From Adiantum capillus-veneris (Eukaryota > Streptophyta > Polypodiopsida > Polypodiales > Pteridaceae), in contig CM043961.1 in NCBI GenBank assembly GCA_014529385.2, forward strand, positions 14,208,978 through 14,272,977: 64,000 bases of DNA, written 5' to 3'. This document shows, one piece after another, positions 1 through 10,761 of this stretch. Every line of letters begins with the position of its first letter. Position 1 is the stretch's first letter. The translations under genes were made by a program, and so were the position numbers. Below the pieces are notes generated by a model. The model was not told the origin of the DNA, made no database searches, and saw only the letters and a list, made by a program, of their open reading frames with translations.

Positions 1-415
1 AATCTTGCCTTAATCTTAAATCTAACAAAAATCTAAATCTAATCTAATCTTAAACTCAACCTCAACCTAATCTTAAATCCTAAACCTAAATGTAATCTAG
101 CTTAAATTTAAATCCAATCTAATCTTAAATCTAACCTAGCTAATTTAAAATCTTGTTGTAATTTTGAATCAAACTAAATCTAAATCTAACCTGATCTTAA
201 ACTCAACATAAACCTAAATCTAAATGTAATCTAACCTAATCTTAAATATAATTTAAATCTTAACCTAATCTTAAGTTTAACCTAATTTTAAATTTAGCAT
301 GAATTTTAAGTATAAGTTATATGTAATCTAACTTAATCTTAGATCTTAATCTAACCTAATCTTAAATGTAATTTTAAATTTAACCTACCCCTAAATCTTA
401 ATATAACGTTTCTTT
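1..415. repeat. Degenerate telomere-like minisatellite (AATCTTAAATCTAACCT type)
   Basis: The stretch is built from irregular short units such as AATCTTAA, ATCTAACCT and AACCTAAAT. It has no coding potential. The complementary-sense array (TTAGATTTAAGATTAGG) occupies 2600-3115 in CACTA-1. It belongs to the CACTA 5' region and is not a chromosome end. Confidence 0.85.
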
Positions 416-431
416 TCATATTTTCTCTACT

Positions 432-434
<3 letters not shown>

Positions 435-476
<42 letters not shown>

Positions 477-530
477 TTTTCTCCCCTTACCTGTCTCTTT
501 TCGTTTTCTCTCCTTCTCTCTCTCTTTGGG

Positions 531-604
<74 letters not shown>

Positions 605-707
605 GACACAATGTCTGTGTGTGAGAGAGAGAGAGAGGAAGGGAACAAGAGAGAGAGGAGAGGGAAGGAGCATACCTAGCTCTCCTTCATCTCCTCGTGT
701 GTGTGTG

Positions 708-739
<32 letters not shown>

Positions 740-740
740 A
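435..740. repeat. CT, GT, GA and poly-G microsatellite block
   Basis: (CT)n tracts lie at about 435-473 and 534-601. A GA tract follows near 625-660, then GT repeats near 697-709, a G run of about 20 bases, and GA near 731-750. Arg/Glu or Ser/Leu ORFs here are repeat artefacts. Confidence 0.95.
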
Positions 741-933
741 GAGAGGGAGAGCGTGGGTTTACCTGTTTCTCTAGAGCGTTGAAACTCAGATCTGAGACCT
801 GAGTTTTTGACGCTCTCGATTTACTTTTTACCCCTATCGACGTCGCTATGGGCGTCGCTATGCAACAAAGGAAATAGTGACGCCTTGGATTTTCACTTTT
901 GAGTCTCGCTAATGTGAAGTACCTCTTGTAGTG

Positions 934-1250
934 TGACTTTGTAAATGCATGTCGAAAAAAATTTGAAAAATTTGTATCCGATTTCTTTGCCTAACTGTTG
1001 CAATCCGTGCTTGTCAGTGGTGGTCGATGAAGTATGTCATCATATATACCTCCAATGGTCAATAATGTCAGAATTTGGTAGTTATAGCCCTTTGAATATG
1101 TTGCAATTGCTTGAAATTGTTGCTATTTGATAGACATTACTAGAATCTGGTTCTCTTTGGCCTTTGGCAAAAAAAGAAAATTAAGTTGAAACTTTAACGA
1201 TGGCTTCAGCCTTGTCTTCAAAAAGCAACCTCTTTGATCACCTCAACGAA
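934..1250. other. Unassigned DNA between CACTA-3 and CACTA-2
   Basis: This is the only part of the window not clearly inside an element. It is AT-rich and without repeats. It may be the locus into which the CACTA elements inserted. From 1200 it contains the start of a possible exon, described separately. Nothing else is recognised. Confidence 0.5.
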
Positions 1251-1758
1251 CACTACAAGAGGTCACTTAAATTTCATCGCCAAATTACTGATGTCAATGG
1301 CGAGCGTCGGTATATGTGCAGGTAAGTATGGAGGGAGATGAACATTTTAAAAAATTAAAAATTAAAATTTTGACGCTTGTACCGATGATTTTTCCGGTGC
1401 TTATTTCGATATGTATTCCGATGCCTCTTTCGATATTTGTTCCAGTGCCTGCACCAGTGCCTGTACCAACGGACCCTGTAGAAATCAAATCCGCAGGTCT
1501 TTTCATGCGCATTTCTCTAGTTTGTGTGTCTTTTGTCTTGCTCTCCTCCTCCTCGCCTACTGCAGATATGGTGCCCAACAACTTGCCGAAGGTGAGAATC
1601 TTGCTTGTGGACTACTCCTTAGCATCAAGGTGAGATTCTTTTTAAGTTTGCTTGTAGGTTTAGGGTTTAGGGTTTAACATAGTGTGTGTGTGTGTGTGCA
1701 TTTTGCAGGTTTGAAGATGTTTACAAGACCCTTTCTTGCTCAAATAGGCCGCTTGTGA
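1200..1758 (+). CDS. Possible small three-exon reading frame, not recognised
   Basis: A reading frame begins with ATG at 1200 and runs to a consensus donor (CAG|GTAAGT) at 1321/1322. A short second exon, 1566-1591, is bounded by TGCAG| and |GTGAGA. A third, 1709-1758, follows TTTTGCAG and ends in TGA. The phases fit and give 65 residues, of which the N-terminus reads MASALSSKSNLFDHLNE. No domain is recognised. The CACTA-2 terminus (CACTACAAGAGGT, 1251-1263) lies inside exon 1, so this may be a gene fragment joined to transposon sequence, or chance. Splice sites are inferred by eye. Confidence 0.2.
1251..1263 (+). repeat. CACTA-2 left terminal inverted repeat (CACTACAAGAGGT)
   Basis: It is an exact 13-base match to the CACTA-1 terminus at 2169. 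The sequence after it (TCACTT...GGCGAGCGTCGG) only loosely resembles the subterminal GCGACG motifs of CACTA-1. Confidence 0.6.
1657..1677 (+). repeat. Short interstitial telomere-type repeat (TTTAGGG units)
   Basis: The sequence holds two complete TTTAGGG units and a partial one (GGTTTAGGGTTTAGGG followed by TTTAA). This is the canonical land-plant telomere unit, but too short to be a telomere. Confidence 0.8.
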
Positions 1759-1865
1759 GTGCTTGAAATTTTTATGCATCTTAAATTAATTTAAAATTAT
1801 ATTGTATATTGACAAAATAAAATTTGATTAATTAGGATTTCAATGCTTAAATTTTTATGCAATTT

Positions 1866-2020
1866 TGTTTAGAAATTATGCTTTGGAAAAATTTTGTTTT
1901 GAAATTATGGTTTGGGTAATTTTGCTTTGAAATTATGCTTTGGGAAAATTTTGTTTTGAAATTATGCTTTGAAGAAAATTTGTTTCGAAATAATGCTATG
2001 GAAAATTTATTTTTTGAACT
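1866..2020 (+). repeat. 29-bp tandem repeat, about five units
   Basis: GAAATTATGCTTTGG-like units recur at about 1872, 1901, 1929, 1958 and 1987. The spacing is 28-29 bp and the units differ by single bases. It lies in the 5' non-coding part of CACTA-2. Confidence 0.85.
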
Positions 2021-2029
2021 TATACTACC

Positions 2030-2168
2030 ATCTCATCATCATCATGCGATTGATGAGGTTTAGGTTATAGATTTCAGTTAGGTTTAGTTTAGGTTACAGG
2101 TTAGGTTAGGGTATAGGTTATATGTTAAGTTATAGTTATAGGCTAGGTTAGGTTAGCTTATAGGCTAG
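2030..2168 (+). repeat. GGTTAGGTTATAGG minisatellite, left part, ending at the CACTA-1 insertion
   Basis: Variants of GGTTAGGTTATAGGTTA run up to the TAG at 2166-2168. The same array continues directly after the TAG at 41127-41129 on the far side of CACTA-1, so it was one array before insertion. Confidence 0.9.
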
Positions 2169-2373
2169 CACTACAAGAGGTACTTCACATTAGCGACGCT
2201 CGCACTGCGACGCTCAAAAGTGAAAATCCATGGCGTCACTATTTTCTTTGTTACATAGCAAAGCCCAACGCAACGATCGCGGATACGGATAAAAAATAAA
2301 CCGAGGGCACCCAAAACTCAGATCTCAGATCCGAGTTTCAGCGCTCAAGCGAAAGATGTAAACCCGCGCTCTC
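2169..2373 (+). promoter_or_regulatory. CACTA-1 5' TIR and subterminal motif zone
   Basis: The terminus is followed by repeated GCGACGCT-type motifs (near 2193 and 2207) and by CAACGCAACGATCGCGG. In En/Spm elements, subterminal motifs bind the element's own regulator. The motif identity here is seen in the sequence; its role is inferred from the family. Confidence 0.65.
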
Positions 2374-2495
2374 CCTCTCTCTCTCTTTCTTCCACGCACA
2401 CACACACACACACACACGAGGAGAGGAAGGAGAGAAAAATATGCTCCTTCCCTCTCCTCTCTCTCATGTTCCCTTCCCCTCTTTCTCTCTCTCTC

Positions 2496-2528
<33 letters not shown>

Positions 2529-2535
2529 TTGTGTC

Positions 2536-2585
<50 letters not shown>
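2374..2585. repeat. CT, CA and GA microsatellite block
   Basis: CT runs occur near 2374-2390 and 2480-2512, CA runs near 2396-2416 and 2513-2528, and a GA run at about 2539-2581. The block mirrors that at 435-740 in CACTA-3. Confidence 0.95.
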
Positions 2586-2599
2586 AGTAGAGAAAATAT

Positions 2600-3115
2600 G
2601 AAATAAAATGTTATATTAAGATTTAGAGTTAGGTTAGATTTAAAATTACATTTAAAATTAAGCTAGATTAAGATCTAAAATTAAGCTAGATTTAGATCTA
2701 ACATTAAGTTATGCTAAATTTAAAATTAGGTTAGACTTAAGATTAGGTTAAGATTTAATTTAGATTTAAGATTAGGTTAGATTTAGGTTTATGTTGAGTT
2801 TAAGATTAGGTTAGATTTAAATTTACGTTAGATTTAAAATTAAGGCAAGATTTGATTAGGTAGGTTAGATCTAAGTTAGATTACATTTAGGTTTAGGATT
2901 TTAGATTGGAATAGAGTAAGGTTTATGTTGATCGAGTTTAAGATTAGATTAGATTAAGATTTAAGATTAAGACAAGATTTAAGGTTAGATTAGATTTACA
3001 TTTAAGTTAGATTACATTTAGGTTTAGGTTAGATTTAAGATTAGATTAGATTTAGGTTTATGTTGAGTTTAAGATTAGATTAGATTAGATTTAGGTTAGA
3101 TTTTAGAGCATGTCA
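2600..3115. repeat. Degenerate telomere-like minisatellite (TTAGATTTAAGATTAGG type)
   Basis: About 0.5 kb of irregular units such as GATTAGGTTAGATTTA and TTTAAGATTAGG. It is the inverted counterpart of 1-415 and has no coding potential. Confidence 0.9.
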
Positions 3116-3422
3116 ATGAAGGCTTTGCCCAAAGAGCAAACACTAGGTACACATTGCAAGTGCATGCACTATGTGTGTAGGGAGGAGCATAGGTGTGTGT
3201 GATGGGCTCAATAGCTGGTGTGGTATAACGGTTATAGTGATAGTCTTTAGCATAAGGATTATAGTAGTAGGGTTGAAGTCCGCCTGGCTCAAGGGGTGGT
3301 GATGGGTCCTTCACTCAATAGTCTACACCCTTGCATGTTGTATAACGCTCTTTTGATTTTGCGCTCACAACTTGGGAAATCCATGGCCACTTGCAGCTCC
3401 ACCACCTGGTTTTTCGATTGTG

Positions 3423-3720
<298 letters not shown>

Positions 3721-4145
3721 TTGAAAATTCTGAGTTATCTACTTGCCTCTTCCATCACTCAAGTTGAATAGAAAAAAAACGCGTTCTGATGCTTCCTAGC
3801 CTTTAAACATTCCAAAGCTACAAGCACCTTCAAGCTCTACGTCAAAAAAGAGAGAGATGGTTGGGCTTCTTGTAGTCTTAGCTTTCCTTGCAAGATCAAT
3901 CATCCACTACTGTGAAGAGATGTTAAGATGCTATGAATTGCTACAGCAGAGGCAAAGGGGTTTTTTCCACTGCATGCACTATCACGTAGAGGTGGGTGTC
4001 TAGATTTTTTATACCCACAAATATAGGCATTTACCAATAAATACGAGATTATAACCTGGTGGTTCTGATCTCCATGCACCTCTAGACCGAGGTGTGCGAG
4101 GGGATCGGACATGACTAGAGAATGTGAGGTAGTTTACAGTGTGAA

Positions 4146-4250
<105 letters not shown>

Positions 4251-4253
4251 AAG

Positions 4254-5466
4254 ATGGAGGATGCCAATAGAAGATTAAATTTATGTCCAAGTTATAAGGT
4301 TTTTACATCCATTATGAGTAGTGACGAGGATGTGGGGCCGTCCAACCGAAACACCTATCTCTTAACAAGGATCTTATGTCCTTGTAATCAATGCAAGCAC
4401 TTGCTCAATCCAATGCATATATTCAAGAATGTGGGTAATCTGTTGGGGGACCATCTGAACAGCAAGAAATATACTTTGGGAGCCAGGGTTGACCTTAGAA
4501 ATGTGGATCATATGGAGCAATATTGGCCGCAGACAGCATCCGATGGATCGATAAAACTCCCTAAAGCGCCATGGATTTTGACAGGAGCCCAAGAACGCAA
4601 AGCAAAAGATACCATTCGATCTGTGCAGACCACCACTGGCATAATGCACTCGTTCTGAACGTGTTTCACTAAAGAAGGAAAGCTTACCGGTTTGAAGTCA
4701 CACAACTGGTATAAAATGTGTCAGGCATGTTTGAAGTGGAATATATCATAGTGGGAATTGTGTAACAAATTCGTGTGTGGACTTTAATAACATTGCTAGA
4801 TGTGTTTTGCAGTTTATTTTACCAATGGCCATAGAGGGATGTTTGTCTTTTGACGTCCACAACACAATCTACAAACTTGCGAAGTTGGTGCAATGGATCT
4901 CACAAAAGCAGATCAGTGTAGACTCCATACCAATCACCAAACTAAACGCTGTGGAGGTTGTGTGCATGTTTGAGACACACTTTACTACTACCATGCTAAC
5001 CATTCAGGTGCATCTTCTTGTTCACATAGTTGATGAGGTGGAAATAGTTGGCACAATACATTCTAGATGGATGTTCTTTTTAGAAAGTTTCATGAAAACA
5101 CTCATGGGATATGTGCATTAGAAGGAACGTCCGGAGGGTAGCATGGCAGAAGGTTGACTGGTATTAGAGTCCCTAGTTTACATTGGAGAGTGGTTAGATG
5201 GATTTGATAAAGCTCGAGACACACTATGGAAAACCATAGATGATGAGCGCACATCTAGGATTGTCTTGTGCAATCTCGGTGCTGAGAAGAAGATGACGGA
5301 AGATCTAGAGGCTAAAATCAACCAATTTTTCATGCTTCACAATCCATTGATGCAAAAGTGGATTTCACAATACAAGGATGCAAAGCAAGAGCAACAAAGG
5401 ACACGAATCGAGTGGAGACAGGGAAGACGACCGCCAATGCATTATCCAGCGGGTATGGAGAGCCTA
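4254..5466 (+). pseudogene. CACTA-1 TNP2-type transposase relic, 5' part
   Basis: Two segments align by eye with the CACTA-2 transposase. One (4374-4658) has NPMHIFKNVGNLLGDHL, matching DPMHIFKNVGEIIW in CACTA-2 and the conserved motif of TNP2 transposases. The other (4777-5121) has FILPMAIEGCLSFDVHNTIY, then LVHIVDEVEIVGTIHSRWMF, the C-terminal region known as DUF4218. The part that should precede MHIFKNV (the catalytic core, present as relics at 43300-43986 in CACTA-2) is missing, so an internal deletion occurred. Stops and frameshifts break the rest. A final block (5266-5460) runs into the E1 insertion at 5467 and continues at 14263. Confidence 0.8.
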
Positions 5467-7068
5467 TGTCATAATAATCAATATCTAATTCTCCTAAATG
5501 ATTTTTTCATGTTAAAGTGATCATTTAATATGGGGAAGTACCAGGGGAGAAAAAGCTAGAATATTGGTTAAGCTAGTAGACCGGCCACAATAGGGATCCA
5601 AAGGAGGGAAAATAGGGATCCAAAGGGGGGTCCATCTACAAATGATCCGTGTGCAACAATGGGCTAAAAAGACCCTAAGGTTCAGCCCATTAAGACTTCC
5701 AAAATGCTAAGGTTCCAAAATTCAAAGCTTGTGTCCAAAGGTCAACCATAGAGGAATGGGATGCTTTGTGTGTGTACAAAAAAGTCTTTACAATCCCTAC
5801 TTAGGAGGGGGCGAGCCTTGCATGTAGGGGATGAGAGAGAAAGGCAGACACACACACACACACACACACACACAAGCTCCCTTTACACAAAGGGAATGAG
5901 GGACACATGTCATCTCCCTAGGCCAGATGCCCACAAGGTGTACCCAATTCCTATTGGATGGCCTTGGAGGTGGACCAATGAGATTTAGGCTAGAGTAAAT
6001 CTAGTTTAATTAATTTAAAAACACTTAATAAAAGAACCAATGAGAATTAAGTCCTCTAGAAGACTATTGGACAGTCCCAAGGGGTCCAATGAGCATTCAA
6101 TAGCCCAATCGCTTGCCTGATTCCTATTGGCCAGGAGGCAAAGGGGTCCAATGAGAGTTTAGTTGAAATATTAAATTACCTAAAGCTCTCACAAAAGGGA
6201 AAAGGGGGACACATGTCAGAAGGCTATCACTTATGCTGCTTAATTGTCATCAGCTAGTCCTAGGGAGGTCCAATGAGAGGATAGCAAGAGCAAATAGCAA
6301 GAGGGGTCGCCCAAAGGAGAGAGGGGGCTGATTTTTGGAAGGCATTATCACACACACACTCTCACACAGTCTATGTGAGAAGCAAGAAAAAGACTATCTC
6401 TTCCCAAGATTTAATGGAGAGCTCATTACCTACTCCAAGCTTGTGACATAGAAGCCTACATCGACACACTCTTGGCATGTGTATGCAAATCCAACCAAGA
6501 GCCAAGATCCAATGCACGCTCATATCCTCTACAAAGCTAATTACTAAGCTAAGCTATGCTAATATGAGTGATTATGTGAGGAGATGTACATCTTTCTTGT
6601 AAGATAGTCCTTCTTCCTCTCAATCTACTCTCATACCCTGCTAGCTCTCACCATCTTTGAAGGTGTGTGAGGTCTTGGGTCTGAGACTGGGGATAATTGA
6701 TGTTGTGTTTGCTAAGTGTTTTGCTTAGTGCATGAAGCTTTCATCTTCATTGCACTATCTAGTCTTGAAGGAACACAAAGAATTGTATTGTACAATGTCT
6801 CTCTTGATGGGAGAAACCATAATACAAAGCCTTTTGGAGGGGGGACCGGCTCCATGCAAATCCGCCGGTCCTCAATTGTTGTCAATAGTTTCATTTCTCT
6901 CTCTTTTGAAAGTATTGTTCATGCTATCTAAATAGGTGTTATGCTTTTTGTTGCTCTCTCCACCGAAGCACTCTTGTAATTCTCATTAGGAATCTATTCT
7001 AATGAAATGTCCACTATGTTCATGCTAATTTTCGCTACACACAAGGTTTTAGGCCATTAAATGTTACA
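5467..7068 (+). repeat. E1 5' LTR
   Basis: The LTR is 1602 bp, starts TGTCATAATAATC and ends AATGTTACA just before the primer-binding site. Compared with the 3' LTR it has many small differences, for example a longer CA microsatellite at about 5848-5874, which suggests an old insertion. Confidence 0.95.
5975..6277 (+). promoter_or_regulatory. Cluster of CCAATGAG boxes in the E1 LTR
   Basis: Five copies of CCAATGAG lie at 5975, 6037, 6086, 6148 and 6270, interspersed with inverted ATTGG motifs (for example 5954, 6066, 6126). The cluster is kept in the 3' LTR (13180-13500). CCAAT boxes are bound by NF-Y in plants; a promoter role in U3 is inferred. Confidence 0.45.
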
Positions 7069-7470
7069 TTGGTATCAAAGCACAAGGTTTCTCTTTTCTT
7101 GCTCAATAAGGGAGGTCCTCAAGCTAGCTATAAATGGTTGGTATTATTAATTTCCTTTGAGTAAGTAGAATAGGGTTTTTTCAGCCTTGCAGTGCGCTTG
7201 CCTTCATGCAGTTAACAGGGCATCACCGTCGAGAGCTATGGTCTTAATAGTGGAGTCCTATGGGTATTGCCTATGGCTTAACCACTATTGAGCTATTAGA
7301 AGCTTGACAGGAGCCGGTGTTGTTTTGGTGTTGAAAGACCCTCTCTTCTATTCCTTGCAATTAATGGTATTTGAGCCACGGGTACAGTATCTTGAGTGCT
7401 TTTTCTAAAGGGGTAAAGAGGAGTAGCAACTAGGGCTTGAAGTGCCAAAGTACACCTAAAAGTTGTTAGA
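7069..7470 (+). other. E1 primer-binding site and leader
   Basis: TGGTATCAAAGC at 7070-7081 lies one base after the LTR and matches the initiator-Met tRNA type of primer-binding site (canonical TGGTATCAGAGC) with one mismatch. The remaining leader of about 390 bp holds no clear gene. Confidence 0.8.
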
Positions 7471-9900
7471 ATGGCTGACAATAGTAAAGAGAGTGAAATT
7501 AATGTTGATAACCTTGATTTTGCTAATGAGCAAGCTACTAATGATGCTCCGATGCTTGATAACTATCTTGTTTCTAGGCTTCAACAAGCCATGGGCAATC
7601 CATCTCTTCAAAGTGAAGTGCAACGGCAGCTTTGTGCTCATGGGATTCTCCAAGCTCATCACCATGACGAGAGAACACCTAGGAAGACTTCCAAAAGAGG
7701 TCTCTCTCCGATTCGGGAAGAAGAAGAGAATCCATACGAAGGGCTCAAGAATTTACTTCTTGATGATGGGTCTCCTTTCCAAAGGAGAACTCAAGAGCCT
7801 CCACCGAAGGAACGAGAAAGAAGTGACTCTCCCGCCACCTCGGCGGAGATGGCTCCACGAAGACGGCGGGCTAAACACTCTCCATCACCACCAAAGCGGA
7901 GAAGACCATCGCACCCTTATCCACACCAAAATTCAAAGAGGGATGATAAAAAGCAAGAGAAGAAAAAGGTGAGAAAGAGGACACCCTCTTCTCCATCTTC
8001 TTCATCCTCTTCCTCTTATGAAAGTGATGGTGAAGACGCCGAAGATCAAGACAAGAAAAAGGCAATAAAGAGGTCACCCTCTTCTCCACCTTCTTCAAAT
8101 TCTTCACCTTCTGAAGAAAGTGATGGTGCAACCTTTGAAGCATCAAAAAGAAGAGTCCATAGGAAATCCTATGCCGCATGGAAGAGGTCGTCCAAGCTGA
8201 AGAAATTCAAAGAGGGAGGGAAGAGCATCTCTTTCCTTACCTATGATGGTACCTTTGGTGCTACGGACAAATTCTTGGCCTTTATCCAATTGTTTGATGC
8301 GGCGTTTGGAGATGAAGGCTTCACAGGGTCCTCTAAGCTACGCCATGTAGCTATGCACTTTCAAAATTCCTCCAGGCAATGGTGGTCTAGCCTACAAGCT
8401 AACGGTGAAGCTCCAGGAACATGGAAATCTTTAAGAGCTTCCATTATGAAGCAGTTTTTGGCCACCGATGCCAAAGACAAAGTACTCACCGAATGGCGAA
8501 GCTTAAATCTCTCTCCCTATGAATCCATCCACAAATATGTAGACAAGTTTTGGGACCTACAACTCAAAGCTACTGTCTTCAAAAATTTGGATTTTGGAGA
8601 GAAAAAGCAACAATTTTTTGCGGGCTTAACCGAAGAAATGGCGGAGTATGTCAACTCCCAAAGGCCACGTACCATATCGGCGGTAATACACCATACTATG
8701 GTGGCCTCTCGAATCAATTTCCAAACGGGGGCTAAAAGAAATAATAAGCCCACGGACAATGTCCAAAAGTCTCCTAAGGGCAACTCCAACAAAGCTAAAG
8801 AGAAGGGAGTTTACAAAGGTAAAAACAAACTCTCTCCTGAAGAGCTTGAGCGTTATCACAAGGATAACCGGTGTTTCAAGTGCGGCGAACAAGGGCATGC
8901 ATACCACGCTTGTCCCCAAAAGAACAACCTCCAAGATCCTCCTAGAGCTACCTTGGTTGAAATCCAAGAGGAAGAGACTCACCAAACTCACCACAAAGGA
9001 TCTCCTCTATGGCATGCTTGGGGAAAGGTAAGAGAACATGATGCTTTTATTCTCTTTGACCCTGGTTCTATTCACAATTTTATATCTATAGAGTTGGCCA
9101 CCAAGCTAGGCATAGAAGCCTACGAGATGGGAGATGTCCTACCCGCAGATAGTTCTTTCAAGGGGCAAGAAGCTTCACTCACTCCCTTAATCGGGAAATT
9201 GAGGCTTCATGTCCAAAGCTATGTGGACAAAGAGGACTTCTTTATCCCTCCTCTCAAGCATGAGGATGTAATCCTAGGGGCACCATGGTTTGATCGCCTA
9301 GCTGTCAATGTTAAATTCCCTGAAAGGAGAATCTCCTTTAAGTTCAGGGAAAAATACATGTATATAGATGCTAAGGAAATGGGTAACACTATCCCCATTG
9401 TACATACACCAGCTTTCAACAAGTCAATAAAGAGCTCTATTTCCGTGTACATGATTTTTGTTAAAGATTCTCAAAATGAACCTAATGCTTTAGCAAAAGA
9501 AAATAAAAGAAACCAAAAAGAATTAGAGTTATCCAATTTTCTCAAGGGGTTTCAATATGTTTTTGTTGACGACATCCCTTGTGAGCTACCTCCTAAACGA
9601 AGTAATGATGACCATGCAATTGAACTTCTTCTAGGAAGTTCACCGCCTAACACACCTCCTTATAGAGTTTCTCAAGATCAACAAGAGGAGATTATGCGGC
9701 AAGTGCATGAGTTAGTTGAGAAGGGCATGGTTAGGCCTAGCTCATCTCCATTTTGCTCACCTGTGCTATTAGTGCAAAAGAAAGACGACACATATCATAT
9801 GTGTGTCAACTATAGGGCACTAAATAGGATCACTATCAAGAATAGGTTTCCCGTTCCACGGGTAGAAGACCTATTTGATAAGCTACAAGGATCGACCTAA
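7471..9900 (+). pseudogene. E1 gag, protease and N-terminal reverse transcriptase
   Basis: An 809-codon frame begins at ATG 7471. It has an acidic N-terminus and then long Ser/Lys-rich tracts (residues about 120-240). A Gag domain with WWSSLQANGEAPGTW lies near residues 300-400, and a zinc knuckle CX2CX4HX4C is at residues 468-481 (CFKCGEQGHAYHAC). A retropepsin site LFDPGS sits near residue 530, where the usual motif is D-S/T-G, then LGAPWFD. The start of reverse transcriptase follows (CVNYRALNRIT, residues about 785-795). The frame ends at 9900. The next bases read IDLKSGYHQIR in another frame, so roughly 16-17 bases encoding the usual YFSK-type residues appear deleted. Confidence 0.85.
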
Positions 9901-10761
9901 AAAGTGGCTATCATCAAATAAGGATAGTTGATCAAGACATTGTAAAGACCGCATTTCGCACCACATTTGGTCTTTACGAATACATTGTCATGCCTTTTGG
10001 CTTGACCAATGCACCAGCCACATTCAACCGCTTGATGGAGAAGCTGCTCAGGCCTCATCGAACCTTCACTGGAATGTTCTTTGATAATATTATCATCTAC
10101 TCTAATTCATTAGACGAACACAAGCAACACCTCTAGGTAATATTTCAAGTTTTAAGAGAGAATAAACTTTATGTTAATTGAAAGAAAACTTATTTTTTCT
10201 TGCAAGAGATTTAGTATTTAGGTCACATTATCTCTCAAGATGGCATCCAAATGGATCCATCAAAATTAGAGGTAATAAAAGGATGGCCTAAACCAAAGAA
10301 TCTTCATGAACTAAGAAGCTTTATAGGTATGTGTGCATACTATAGATGCTTCATAGAAAAGTTCTCACAAATTGCGGGACCATTACATGACCTAACAAAG
10401 AAACGCGTTAGGTATACATGGTCTGCTAAGGAGAACAATGCTTTCGAAAAGCTTAAAGAAAAGCTTATCCCTCAACATGTGCTTACACTACCAGATCTCT
10501 CAAAACCATTTGAGGTCCAATGTGATGCTTGTGGTGATTGCCTTGGAGCTGTTTTGCTTCAAGAAGGGAACGCCATAGGCTATGAAAGTCGAAGGCTCGA
10601 CCCTGTTGAGCAAGCTCTAGGCATATATGAAAAGGAAATCCTTGCAGTTCTACATGCCTTAGACTCATGGAAGCACTATTTATTGGGGACCCTTTCATTC
10701 TGCGAACGGATCACCAAAGTCTTAAGTACTTCATGACGCAGACCAAGCTCTCCGACAAAAA
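9901..10761 (+). pseudogene. E1 reverse transcriptase (C-terminal) and RNase H relic
   Basis: The reading resumes in a shifted frame with SGYHQIR and MPFGLTNAPATFNRLM. The catalytic YxDD box is changed: about 10078-10095 reads MFFDNIIIY, with Asn replacing the second Asp. Stops follow near 10135 and 10180. From 10251 the thumb/RNase H part (GYESRRLDPVEQALGIYEKE, DSWKHYLLG) is open to 10736. A one-base shift near 10690 then moves the rest (TDHQSLKYFMTQTKLSDKK) into another frame. Confidence 0.85.

Larger units (their letters stand above)
1..933 (-). mobile_element. CACTA-3: terminal part of a minus-strand CACTA (En/Spm) transposon
   Basis: The segment ends at 933 with ACCTCTTGTAGTG, the reverse complement of the CACTACAAGAGGT terminus that also starts CACTA-1 at 2169. 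Read from 933 leftward it repeats the order seen inward from 2169: terminus, GCGACG-type subterminal motifs, a TCAGATCTGAGA-like stretch, CT/GT microsatellites, then a telomere-like minisatellite. Matching blocks are 873-933 with 2169-2235, 780-815 with 2310-2345, and 391-435 with 2581-2625. It is therefore the 5' end of a same-family element in the opposite orientation, continuing beyond the left edge. The flanking TGA at 934-936 would be its 3-bp target duplication, but the other end is outside the window. Confidence 0.7.

Noticed and set aside
1-415. True telomere or chromosome end
   Set aside because: The units are irregular and mostly not TTTAGGG; the same array occurs inside CACTA-1, so it is part of the transposon.
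416-782. Arg/Glu-rich and Ser/Leu-rich ORFs (also at 2325-2527, 3296-3719, 4009-4290, 15308-15616, 17138-17359)
   Set aside because: They are translations of dinucleotide repeats; all frames and both strands stay open by composition only.
945-1130. 61-codon ORF starting MHVEKN, reminiscent of the MHVEKNV motif of TNP2 transposases
   Set aside because: Nothing after these six residues matches the transposase, and it lies outside the CACTA termini.
3214-3287. tRNA-like stretch with an A box (TGGTATAACGG, 3221) and a weak B box (GGTTGAAGTCC, 3271)
   Set aside because: The acceptor arms pair only with wobbles and one mismatch, the T stem does not pair, and the anticodon loop lacks U33. It could be a decayed tRNA-derived SINE head, but there is no further support.
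3096-3314. Tyr/Pro-rich minus-strand ORF as a captured host gene
   Set aside because: The tyrosine-rich stretch is suggestive, but it is short, has no recognisable domain and lies near low-complexity DNA.
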